From Lachnospiraceae bacterium (lineage in GTDB: Bacteria > Bacillota > Clostridia > Lachnospirales > Lachnospiraceae): 33,813 bases of DNA. The position numbers and the translations under genes were made by a program. Positions 1 through 7,317 of the stretch are shown here, piece after piece. The DNA is taken from assembly GCA_022790615.1 (NCBI GenBank), contig JAAVXK010000034.1:1-33813 (forward strand), in the 5' to 3' direction. The notes below the pieces were generated by a model that was given only the letters and a program-made list of their open reading frames with translations, was not told where the DNA came from and did not search any database. How positions within the stretch are numbered: the first letter of the stretch is position 1; the number at the start of each line of letters is the position of its first letter.

Positions 1-28
1 CTACCTTTGTCATTGTCATAGCAATCAT
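1..28 (-). CDS. Possible 5' end of a gene running off the left edge
   Basis: An ATG complementary to 26-28 opens a - strand frame (MIAMTMTKV) that continues off the window. An AAAGG-like ribosome binding site lies about seven bases upstream (complement of 38-42), and a TATAAT-like -10 hexamer lies at 54-59 on the same strand. The same frame is also open for about 13 codons upstream (reading KENPKGKK just before the ATG) but has no better start there. Nine codons are too few to identify a product, and the call could be chance. It would be divergent from the spore-protein gene. Confidence 0.2.
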
Positions 29-217
29 CTTCTTACCTTTCGGATTTTCCTTAATTATATTACATACATTTTATTTTTGACTTACATTTCTTCCTGACAT
101 TGCTGTCCGCATTTGCTTTTTACAAATCGCAGACCATGAGAAAATACAATATAAAAATAATAAAATATCAAAATTACACAACATTACATTTTCTGTAATT
201 TCAACAAAGAGTTTCCA

Positions 218-246
218 GTTTATTATTTTAAATTTTTCACATAATA
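218..246 (+). promoter_or_regulatory. Candidate sigma-G (forespore) promoter of the spore-protein gene
   Basis: CATAATA at 240-246 matches the sigma-G -10 consensus CATWHTA exactly. GTTTA at 218-222, 17 bases upstream, is only a weak match to the -35 consensus GMATR. The predicted transcript would start near 253, about 45 bases before the ATG. Alpha/beta-type spore proteins are known sigma-G targets, so the placement makes sense. The 60-297 stretch otherwise holds only AT-rich DNA and the ribosome binding site AAAAGGAGG around 281-289. Confidence 0.45.
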
Positions 247-297
247 ACATTACAGCCAACGAACAGGCTGTAAACTTCTAAAAAGGAGGCGTATATT

Positions 298-501
298 ATG
301 TCAAAGGGAAGAAACAGAGTTGAGGTTCCGGAAGCAAGGGAAGCAATGGACCGCTTCAAGATGGAGGTTGCATCAGAGATTGGTGTTCCATTAAAGAATG
401 GATATAACGGAGATCTTTCTTCTTACCAGAACGGTTCTGTAGGCGGCGAGATGGTTCGTAAGATGATTAAAGCCCAGGAACAGAACATGGCAGGTAAATA
501 A
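298..501 (+). CDS. Alpha/beta-type small acid-soluble spore protein (SASP)
   Basis: A 67-residue protein with the two conserved blocks of the family: an N-terminal EAREAMDRFKMEVASEIGV segment and a C-terminal block with YNGDL, then QNGSVGGEMVRKMI. Family members coat and bend spore DNA in the dormant forespore, protect it from UV and heat, and are degraded at germination by the GPR protease. The EVASE segment corresponds to the GPR cleavage region. The length is typical (60-75 residues). AAAAGGAGG sits about eight bases upstream of the ATG. The gene is monocistronic: a candidate sigma-G promoter lies upstream and a terminator directly downstream. It is the best evidence in the window that the organism sporulates. 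Confidence 0.95.
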   Translation: MSKGRNRVEVPEAREAMDRFKMEVASEIGVPLKNGYNGDLSSYQNGSVGGEMVRKMIKAQEQNMAGK

Positions 502-525
502 AAAAGTACCAGCATCAAAAAAAGG

Positions 526-562
526 GAACCAGCTGAATGAAAACAGCTGGTTTTCTTTTTTC
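526..562. terminator. Bidirectional terminator between SASP gene and recG
   Basis: AACCAGCTG (527-535) and CAGCTGGTT (544-552) form a perfect 9-bp stem with an 8-nt loop. On the + strand it is followed by TTCTTTTTT, ending the spore-protein transcript. On the - strand the stem is followed by CCC and then seven U residues, ending transcription that leaves recG, whose stop codon lies at 561-563. One hairpin therefore serves two convergent genes. Confidence 0.85.
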
Positions 563-2558
563 AAAGCGTAGCGCCGCAAGACTCGCTATAGTCATTCAGG
601 TCGATGCTTTTAACCGCTTCGTCGACCATCTTCAGTATGTCGGCGTCCTCATATATATCCGCAAGCTCAAATGCAAGCTCGCCGCTCTGCCTGATTCCTG
701 CAAGCTCGCCGGGTCCTCTAAGCTTAAGGTCCTCGGACGCTATATGGAATCCATCATTGGAGTTATTCAACACTTTCAGCCTGTCCATTGAGACTTTGCT
801 ATTGCTGCCGCTCATAAATATACAATACGACTGACGGTTTCCTCTTCCAACCCTTCCTCTTAGCTGATGAAGCTGCGCAAGTCCAAATCTGTCGGAATTT
901 TCTATCATCATTACCGTTGCATTTGGAACATTGATTCCAACTTCAATAACCGTCGTAGAGACGAGTATATCGGTCCTATGTTCGGCAAACCGCCGCATTA
1001 TATCATTTTTTTCTGAATTTTTCATAGAACCGTACAGTGCGTCTATCCGTATATTTCCGGACATACATTCTCTGAGATTATGCGTATACTCGATTACGCT
1101 CTCAGCCTCTATATCGTCATTCTGCTCAACCATAGGACATATAATGTATACCTGATTTCCATCCGATATCTGTTTTTCCATAAATTTATATGCGGTATTT
1201 CTGTACGATGTGTCAACAACGCAATTTTTGACAGGTATTCTGCCGGCCGGCATCATATCTATGACGGACATGTCCATATCTCCGTATAAAATGAGCGCAA
1301 GGCTTCTCGGTATCGGCGTCGCGCTCATTACCAGCGTATGGCAGCGGACTCCTCTTTCCGAAAGATTCTTCCTTTGATTAACACCAAACCTGTGCTGCTC
1401 GTCCGTAATTACAAGACCAAGGTTATTATATTTCACACCATCCTGTATTAGCGCGTGAGTTCCAATAACAATATCCGCACTGCCAGCGCCAATACTCTCA
1501 TACGCGTTTCTTTTCTGCTTTGCCGTCATACTGCCCGTAAGCAGGACTACAGTCACGCCAAACGGCTCAAGAAGCCTGACGCATTCGTCATAATGCTGCA
1601 CGGCAAGAACTTCAGTCGGAACCATCATAGCGCCCTGATAGCCGTTTTCACAGTTATATAACAGCGCAAGTATTGCAACTATAGTTTTACCGGAACCAAC
1701 GTCTCCCTGCACCATCCTGTTCATAACATAACCGGAAGACATATCGTTTTTTATTTCAAGCCATGCCTTCTTCTGTGCGTCAGTAAGCTTATACGGCAAA
1801 CTATCCGTTAGTTTATCGCACATGCGGCACGATTTATAGATTCTGTCAATGCTGTTTTTCTTATTCTCCGTCTTCATAACCCGCAAAGAAACGATAAACC
1901 TGAAAAACTCTTCAAACACAAGTCTCTTTCTTGCCTCTTTAAGACTCTCGTCACTTTCGGGAAAATGAATGGCATTTACCGCCTTCGCATACGATACCAG
2001 ATTGTATTTTTTTCTTATATATGCCGGAAGAATATCCTGTTCCCTTCCAACACATGCAAGAGACTGGCTTACCGCCTTGCTGATATTATTATTAGTAATT
2101 CCGGCAGTGAGAGAATATACCGGCATAAGCTTATTTTTTTTATTAAAATATTCCTGTTTAGAAATAATCTGCGGCTGTTCTACAGTAAGGCCGCTGTATT
2201 TTCTTGCCGCGCGCCCTCTTAATATATAGTATGTCCCGGGCTTTAAAGTTCTTGCAAGAAAAGGCATGTTAAACCATGTGACATGTATAACGCCGCTTGC
2301 GTCCCGAACGGACGCGGCAACTATTTTTAGATTCTTTATATTTCTTAAGGCTGCCCGGCCGATAAGGGAAACCTCTATCGTTACGACATCTCCTTCTTTC
2401 ACTTCACTGACCGGAATAATCTCGCCATACCGGTCGTATCTTTTGGGGAAATGCGTAACCAAATCGCGCACCTTATATATATTAAGTTTTGAATATTTTT
2501 CAGCGAGTTTTTCCCCTATTCCCTTAATCTCCGTAATACTGCTGTCAATCGTAAGCAT
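561..2558 (-). CDS. recG: ATP-dependent DNA helicase RecG
   Basis: A 665-residue superfamily 2 helicase/translocase that remodels stalled replication forks and branched recombination intermediates. The N-terminal third is the wedge/OB-fold region (an early IKGIGEKLAEKYSKL segment, then VTIEVSLIGRA). Motif I GDVGSGKT is near residue 285, the RecG-type DEQH box (ITDEQHRFG) near 384, motif III MSATPIPRSL follows, and motif VI is QLRGRVGRG. The length is normal for the family. The ribosome binding site is weak (AGGG, seven bases from the ATG). The gene follows fakA by 99 bp, matching the Firmicutes yloU-yloV-recG order, so it is probably the last gene of that transcript. Confidence 0.97.
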   Translation of the reverse strand: MLTIDSSITEIKGIGEKLAEKYSKLNIYKVRDLVTHFPKRYDRYGEIIPVSEVKEGDVVTIEVSLIGRAALRNIKNLKIVAASVRDASGVIHVTWFNMPFLARTLKPGTYYILRGRAARKYSGLTVEQPQIISKQEYFNKKNKLMPVYSLTAGITNNNISKAVSQSLACVGREQDILPAYIRKKYNLVSYAKAVNAIHFPESDESLKEARKRLVFEEFFRFIVSLRVMKTENKKNSIDRIYKSCRMCDKLTDSLPYKLTDAQKKAWLEIKNDMSSGYVMNRMVQGDVGSGKTIVAILALLYNCENGYQGAMMVPTEVLAVQHYDECVRLLEPFGVTVVLLTGSMTAKQKRNAYESIGAGSADIVIGTHALIQDGVKYNNLGLVITDEQHRFGVNQRKNLSERGVRCHTLVMSATPIPRSLALILYGDMDMSVIDMMPAGRIPVKNCVVDTSYRNTAYKFMEKQISDGNQVYIICPMVEQNDDIEAESVIEYTHNLRECMSGNIRIDALYGSMKNSEKNDIMRRFAEHRTDILVSTTVIEVGINVPNATVMMIENSDRFGLAQLHQLRGRVGRGNRQSYCIFMSGSNSKVSMDRLKVLNNSNDGFHIASEDLKLRGPGELAGIRQSGELAFELADIYEDADILKMVDEAVKSIDLNDYSESCGATL

Positions 2559-2657
2559 ACTATAACCCTATCTATTTACAAAACGTTCATTGTATATACA
2601 ATAGCCCGGCGGTTCAAACTGACGCCGCCGAGCTAAGAGTAAGTCCATATTAACATC

Positions 2658-4640
2658 CTATTCCACAGATACAAAATAATAATATACAGGCTGACCGCCG
2701 TAATGCACCTCGACGTCAACATCCGGATGGTTCTTTTTAACGGAAGCAGCTATAAGTCCCGCCTCATCCTCAGTTGTATCTTTTCCATAGTAAAGCGTGA
2801 CAAGCTCCGAGTCAGCGTCTATGAGCGTATCTATGAGTTCGACAGTCGTGGCAAGTACCTGTGCCCCGGTATTTACAATACCTGCGTCAGATATACCCAT
2901 TATATCGCCCTGCTTAATCTCCACGTCCTGAATAACGGTATCTCTGATTGAATAAGTCACTGAACCCGACTTAACGTTGCCCATCTCCCTTAGCATCGTA
3001 TCTTCATTCTCCTCAACCGATTTATTGGACATATAATTGAGCAGCGCCATGATTCCCTGCGGTATCGTCTTTGAAGGAATGACGATTATATTCTTATCCT
3101 CAACAAGGCTGCTCGCCTGCTGAGATGCGAGAATAATATTTGAGTTATTCGGCAGTATGAAAATATTGTCCGCATTGACCTGGTCTATTGCGTTTAATAT
3201 ATCCTCCGTACTCGGATTCATAGTCTGTCCGCCCTCGATAACGATATCAGCACCGAGCCCCGCAAATATTTCCGAAAGCCCTTCTCCTGCCGACACGGCT
3301 ATAAATCCCGTCTCGGCGCGATTTACATGACTGCCGGCTGACGTTCTTGCGTCTTCATCATATCCTGACTGCTGTGCCGCCTGTACATCCGGTCCAGTCT
3401 CCTGCGCCTTATATTCGTCGGACCGTTCCGTATCTTCTATATTATCACGGGCAGATTCATTCTCCGCCGGACTATTCATATTTTCCGTATCATTGTTTTC
3501 AACGGTTTCATTGGCAGACCCGGCCCCGGCCTGTTTCTCTGCGTCAAGCGCAAGTCTCTCATTGTGCTCTTCACGCATGTTATCTATCTTTATTTTTGAG
3601 AGAGAGCCGTAGGTAAGAGCTTTCTGCAGCGCAATACCGGGCATGTTCGTATGGACATGCACCTTGACCAGATCATCGTCCGCCACAACTACTATCGAAT
3701 CTCCGACAGCCTCGAGGAATATCTTCAATTCCGCCTCGTCCCTGTCCTCAAAATCTGTTTCAAGATTCACTATAAATTCGGTACAATATCCGAATTTTAT
3801 GTCTGCTGTACTGATATCCGCCTTTGAAACCTGCCTCCTTGCCGGTCTCGCCTGTATCACGTCTTTCACCTCTTTTGACTGTTTTGCCTCTTTCTTTTCA
3901 GTCTTTTTATCCGATTTCTCTTTTTTCGCTGCTTTCTGGCTTTGTCTCGGCTCATAAGCCTTAACGGCCGCAGACTGCTTTTTAAACGCTGTAAGGTCTG
4001 GCAGCTCTCCTCCTCCAAGCGCAGGATATTTTTCCTTTAGCTTATTGAGGGCGCCCTCAATTATAATAAGAAGACCCTCTCCTCCGGAATCCACAACGCC
4101 CGCCTCCTTGAGTACCGGAAGCATCTCCGGGGTAAGGTCAAGAACATCCCTCATATGCCCGACTATTGCCTCAACATAGGTAACTATATCGAGATTTTCT
4201 CTTGCAAGATAAACGGCCATATCGGAACCTGCCCTCGCAACAGTGAGAATTGTTCCCTCTTTCGGCTTCATTACAGCCTTGTACGCCGTCTCCACAGCCT
4301 TTTCAAATGATGCGGAAAGTATTTCTATATCTATATCATTATATTCCCTCATCTGCCTTGTAAGACCTCGGAGAAGCTGTGAAAGGATAACTCCCGAATT
4401 ACCTCTTGCCCCCCTGAGGGAACCTGAAGATATAGCTTTACATATATTAGACATAGTAACTTCTGTTACCGCCTCTACTTCCCTTACTGCCGACTGTATT
4501 GTCATCGTCATATTCGTTCCGGTATCGCCGTCCGGCACCGGAAACACGTTAAGCTCGTTGACGTATTCTTTTTTTTCATTAAGCGCTTCGGCACCCGCAA
4601 TAAAGATTTCCTTTAATAACTGCGCATCAATTGTATTCAT
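2658..4640 (-). CDS. fakA: FakA/YloV-family fatty acid kinase (DhaL domain plus DegV-like C-terminal domain) with two charged linkers
   Basis: A 660-residue protein. The start is the ATG complementary to 4638-4640, preceded by GGAGG; a longer frame (MYSYGGLL...) lacks a ribosome binding site. An N-terminal DhaL (DAK2) nucleotide-binding domain carries FPVPDGDTGTNM and GARGNSGVILSQ, followed by a central domain and a C-terminal domain with IVIEGGQTMNPS and FILPNNSNI. In characterised relatives FakA phosphorylates fatty acids bound to FakB proteins, feeding exogenous fatty acids into phospholipid synthesis; no fakB is present here. Most relatives are about 550 residues. The extra length comes mainly from a Lys/Glu-rich linker at about 225-270 and an acidic Asn/Glu/Asp-rich linker at about 365-440. 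It is co-transcribed with yloU (26-nt gap). Confidence 0.9.
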   Translation of the reverse strand: MNTIDAQLLKEIFIAGAEALNEKKEYVNELNVFPVPDGDTGTNMTMTIQSAVREVEAVTEVTMSNICKAISSGSLRGARGNSGVILSQLLRGLTRQMREYNDIDIEILSASFEKAVETAYKAVMKPKEGTILTVARAGSDMAVYLARENLDIVTYVEAIVGHMRDVLDLTPEMLPVLKEAGVVDSGGEGLLIIIEGALNKLKEKYPALGGGELPDLTAFKKQSAAVKAYEPRQSQKAAKKEKSDKKTEKKEAKQSKEVKDVIQARPARRQVSKADISTADIKFGYCTEFIVNLETDFEDRDEAELKIFLEAVGDSIVVVADDDLVKVHVHTNMPGIALQKALTYGSLSKIKIDNMREEHNERLALDAEKQAGAGSANETVENNDTENMNSPAENESARDNIEDTERSDEYKAQETGPDVQAAQQSGYDEDARTSAGSHVNRAETGFIAVSAGEGLSEIFAGLGADIVIEGGQTMNPSTEDILNAIDQVNADNIFILPNNSNIILASQQASSLVEDKNIIVIPSKTIPQGIMALLNYMSNKSVEENEDTMLREMGNVKSGSVTYSIRDTVIQDVEIKQGDIMGISDAGIVNTGAQVLATTVELIDTLIDADSELVTLYYGKDTTEDEAGLIAASVKKNHPDVDVEVHYGGQPVYYYFVSVE

Positions 4641-4666
4641 GAGTAATCCTCCATAACTATACATTA

Positions 4667-5023
4667 TTAATCAGTAACACGTACACCCTCAACGCTTACA
4701 ATAATATCGGAAACTTCCATTCCCGTAAATTCCTCTACCCTGTATTTCACATTGGAAATAAGATTCGCAGCCACAGCCTTAATACTTACCCCGAACGCAA
4801 CTATAATATGCATGTGTATCTCAAGCCTGTTATCTGCAATCGTTACTTCCACGCCATGATTAATATTATCAATTCTCAGCAGATTCCACAATCCGTCTTT
4901 TACGTTAACGGATGCCATGCCAACTATACCAAAACACTCAACTGCCGACGAACCTGCATATTTTGCAATAACGTCCGTATCTATAACTATCTTGCCTTTA
5001 CCAGTAATCATTCGACCTTTCAT
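4667..5023 (-). CDS. yloU: Asp23/Gls24 (DUF322) family envelope-stress-type protein, YloU-like
   Basis: A 118-residue protein with the Asp23/Gls24 fold signature: GKIVIDTDVIAKYAG, then VECFGIVGMAS, a beta-strand core with EVTIADNRLEIHMHIIV, and a C-terminal VSDIIVSVEGVRV. AAGGAGG lies upstream of the ATG. It precedes fakA as in Bacillus (yloU-yloV). Members of the family can associate with the membrane and take part in envelope homeostasis, but the exact role of this paralogue is not established. A second family member (yqhY) occurs at the other end of the window. In Bacillus rpmB lies beside yloU; that neighbour is absent here, and an MMPL transporter gene lies upstream instead. Confidence 0.9.
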   Translation of the reverse strand: MKGRMITGKGKIVIDTDVIAKYAGSSAVECFGIVGMASVNVKDGLWNLLRIDNINHGVEVTIADNRLEIHMHIIVAFGVSIKAVAANLISNVKYRVEEFTGMEVSDIIVSVEGVRVTD

Positions 5024-5054
5024 GGAACAACCTCCTTATAAACATATATTATTC

Positions 5055-5083
5055 AGTATACCCCATCATATACAAAAAATCAA
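5055..5083 (-). promoter_or_regulatory. Sigma-A-type promoter of yloU-fakA(-recG)
   Basis: On the - strand, TTGATT (complement of 5078-5083), a 17-base spacer and TATACT (complement of 5055-5060) form a good housekeeping promoter. The start would fall near 5048, about 25 bases ahead of the yloU ATG. The rest of the 5024-5245 gap holds the probable terminator of the upstream transporter gene. Confidence 0.6.
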
Positions 5084-5136
5084 ATAATTTCCATATTTAC
5101 CGGGGCAATGGATTTTATCAATGGACTATTTATATT

Positions 5137-5197
5137 GAAAAAAACCCAAACATCACAATTAAGAATAAAATAAAACTTAATATGCGAAGTCCGGGTT
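5137..5197 (-). terminator. Probable terminator of the MMPL operon
   Basis: Reading the - strand downstream of the stop at 5246, AACCC (5193-5197) pairs with GGGTT (5143-5147), and an inner ATTAAG/CTTAAT stem (5158-5163 with 5176-5181) sits between them. The outer stem runs into a U tract (A run at 5138-5144 on the + strand). The inner loops are large, so the fold is imperfect, but the position directly between two transcription units supports it. Confidence 0.45.
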
Positions 5198-5245
5198 AAT
5201 CCAATGCCGTACACCCCAAAAGCAAATAATACAAAACAATCGTAA

Positions 5246-7315
5246 CTACAGATGTTTACGCATGCGCTTCAAGCTCGTCTTCATAATGACCTTATCAAAT
5301 ATCATAAACATCGCGGGCAGAAGGCAGATAACCGATATCATACTTATGACCGCCCCTCTCGCCATAAGCAGACACAGAGCGCTTATCATGTCTATGCTTG
5401 AATAGACGCCCACCCCAAAGGTGGCCCCAAAGAAGCTTACCGCACTTGCGATAATAGAAGGGATAGATGTCTCAAGCGCAATTTTTACAGCTTCTTTTTT
5501 AGGGACGCCCGCATACCTTTCCGTCCTGTACCTCGTTGTCATAAGTATAGCATAATCTACAGTTGCACCAAGCTGAATTGTGCCGATTACAATTGATGCA
5601 ATGAAAGGTATCACAGTATTCGTGTAACACGGTATTGCCATATTTACGAATATAGCAAACTCGATGAGCAGTACAAGGAGTACCGGAAGTACTGGCGAGA
5701 GGTATATGATAGCAATGATAAGAAATATGACTCCTATGGAAACCGCACTCACCCGTTTGAAATCAGCGTCGGTTATATCTATCAAATCCCTTGTACATGC
5801 CGCCTCGCCGACAAGCATACCGTCCGAGTCATATTTTTTTATAACATTTTCAATTTTTCCACACTGGTCATTTGCCTCGTCTGAACCGGTCTTATATTCT
5901 GAGGTAAGTACAACCATCTCATAGGAATCGCTTTTTAGCTCGGACACGAGCTTATCCGGCAAAAAAGCCTCGGGAATCTCACCCTTTGTTATGCTTTCCA
6001 TCGCAAGCACGCTCGAAACACCGTCAATTTCTTTCATCTCGTCGACCATTTCAACAACTTTCTTTGCCTCAAGATTCCTATCTATCAAAACAATGCTGGC
6101 GGAGCTTAGGTTATACTGTTCTTTCAGTACGTCCGTCGCCACGACGCTGTCAAGCGTCTTAGGAAGGCTCAGCGTCAAATCGTAATATACGTCCGTGTTA
6201 TTGTAGCCGTAGATGGCGGGCCCGGAAAGCGCGAGCATAATAATAACAAACACGGGAGCAAGCTTAATAATGATGCCCGGAAGCTTTTTGAACTCCGGTA
6301 TGAGCGATTTGTGTTTTGTCTTCTCAAGCGCCCTGTCGAATATCAGTATCATCGACGGGAGTATGGTTACACAGCCGATAACTCCGAACAACACGCCTTT
6401 TGCCATCACTATGCCAAGGTCAAGACCAAGCGTAAAGCTCATGAAACACAGCGCAATGAATCCCGCCACAGTCGTAATCGAACTTCCTACTACCGACACT
6501 ATCGTAGACGCAATGGCTTTCGCCATCGCATCTTCCTTTGTACTGCATATGCCCCTTTGTTCCTCATAGCTGTGCCATAAGAAAATTGAGTAATCCATCG
6601 TAACGCCAAGCTGCAAAACCGCGGCAAGCGCCTTTGTCACATACGATATCTCTCCAAAGACAAAATTACTGCCAAGATTATACACGATAGCCATTCCTAT
6701 ACTTAACAGGAACAGCAGCGGCACAAGAAACGAATCCATCATTATGCTCATCACAATTATTGATATGATGACTGCAAGCAAAACATATATTGGAGTCTCA
6801 TGTTCCGACAATGCTTTGGTATCCGTTATAATGGCGGAGATTCCGCTGATAAAGCATTGTTTTTTTGTGATTTCCCGTATGTTCTCTATGGCGTTCATCG
6901 TTCCGTCTCCGGAGCTGGTGTCGTCGAATATAACCATCATAAGTGTGGAATTATCCGCATTGAAAACATCATACAGGCTCTTTGGAATCATTTCAGGCGG
7001 TATATTAATATCAACAAACGAATCATACCACAGAACTTTTGACACATGTTCCACGCCCTCTATTTTCTCCTTGAGCTTAGATACATTTTTGTAATCCATA
7101 TCTTCAATCACTACCATCGAAAAAGCTCCGGCATTAAAATCTTCCATAAGGATATCCTGCCCCGTCATTGTGTCGATGCCGTCTGGAAGATAATACAGCA
7201 AATCATAGTTTACACGTGTTCCTATATATCCGATTGCCGCAGGAATAAGGAGAATGACAGCAGTAATGAGTATTATGTGTTTAAATTTAACAACAAATCT
7301 GCCAAAACGCTCCAT
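5246..7315 (-). CDS. MMPL-family RND transporter
   Basis: A 689-residue integral membrane protein of the MMPL/RND superfamily. It is a tandem duplication: TM1, a soluble extracytoplasmic domain (about 35-175), five TM helices, then TM7 near residue 355, a second soluble domain and five more helices. The paired family motifs are visible in both halves: QLGVTMDYSIFLWHSYEE and QLGATVDYAILMTTRYR, whose Asp-Tyr pair belongs to the proton-relay helix of RND pumps. Such proteins use the proton gradient to export lipids, peptides or drugs. The substrate is unknown. The gene starts 2 nt after the stop of the heptad-repeat lipoprotein gene, so the two are translated from one message and probably act together. 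Confidence 0.92.
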   Translation of the reverse strand: MERFGRFVVKFKHIILITAVILLIPAAIGYIGTRVNYDLLYYLPDGIDTMTGQDILMEDFNAGAFSMVVIEDMDYKNVSKLKEKIEGVEHVSKVLWYDSFVDINIPPEMIPKSLYDVFNADNSTLMMVIFDDTSSGDGTMNAIENIREITKKQCFISGISAIITDTKALSEHETPIYVLLAVIISIIVMSIMMDSFLVPLLFLLSIGMAIVYNLGSNFVFGEISYVTKALAAVLQLGVTMDYSIFLWHSYEEQRGICSTKEDAMAKAIASTIVSVVGSSITTVAGFIALCFMSFTLGLDLGIVMAKGVLFGVIGCVTILPSMILIFDRALEKTKHKSLIPEFKKLPGIIIKLAPVFVIIMLALSGPAIYGYNNTDVYYDLTLSLPKTLDSVVATDVLKEQYNLSSASIVLIDRNLEAKKVVEMVDEMKEIDGVSSVLAMESITKGEIPEAFLPDKLVSELKSDSYEMVVLTSEYKTGSDEANDQCGKIENVIKKYDSDGMLVGEAACTRDLIDITDADFKRVSAVSIGVIFLIIAIIYLSPVLPVLLVLLIEFAIFVNMAIPCYTNTVIPFIASIVIGTIQLGATVDYAILMTTRYRTERYAGVPKKEAVKIALETSIPSIIASAVSFFGATFGVGVYSSIDMISALCLLMARGAVISMISVICLLPAMFMIFDKVIMKTSLKRMRKHL

Positions 7316-7317
7316 AC

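Noticed and set aside
71-259. 62-codon - strand ORF at the left end
   Set aside because: Low-complexity AT-rich frame over the spore-gene promoter, no start signal.
2602-2634. Hairpin between fakA and recG (AGCnCGGCGG pairing)
   Set aside because: The stem has one mismatch and no U tract follows on the - strand, so termination is doubtful; recG may be reached by read-through.
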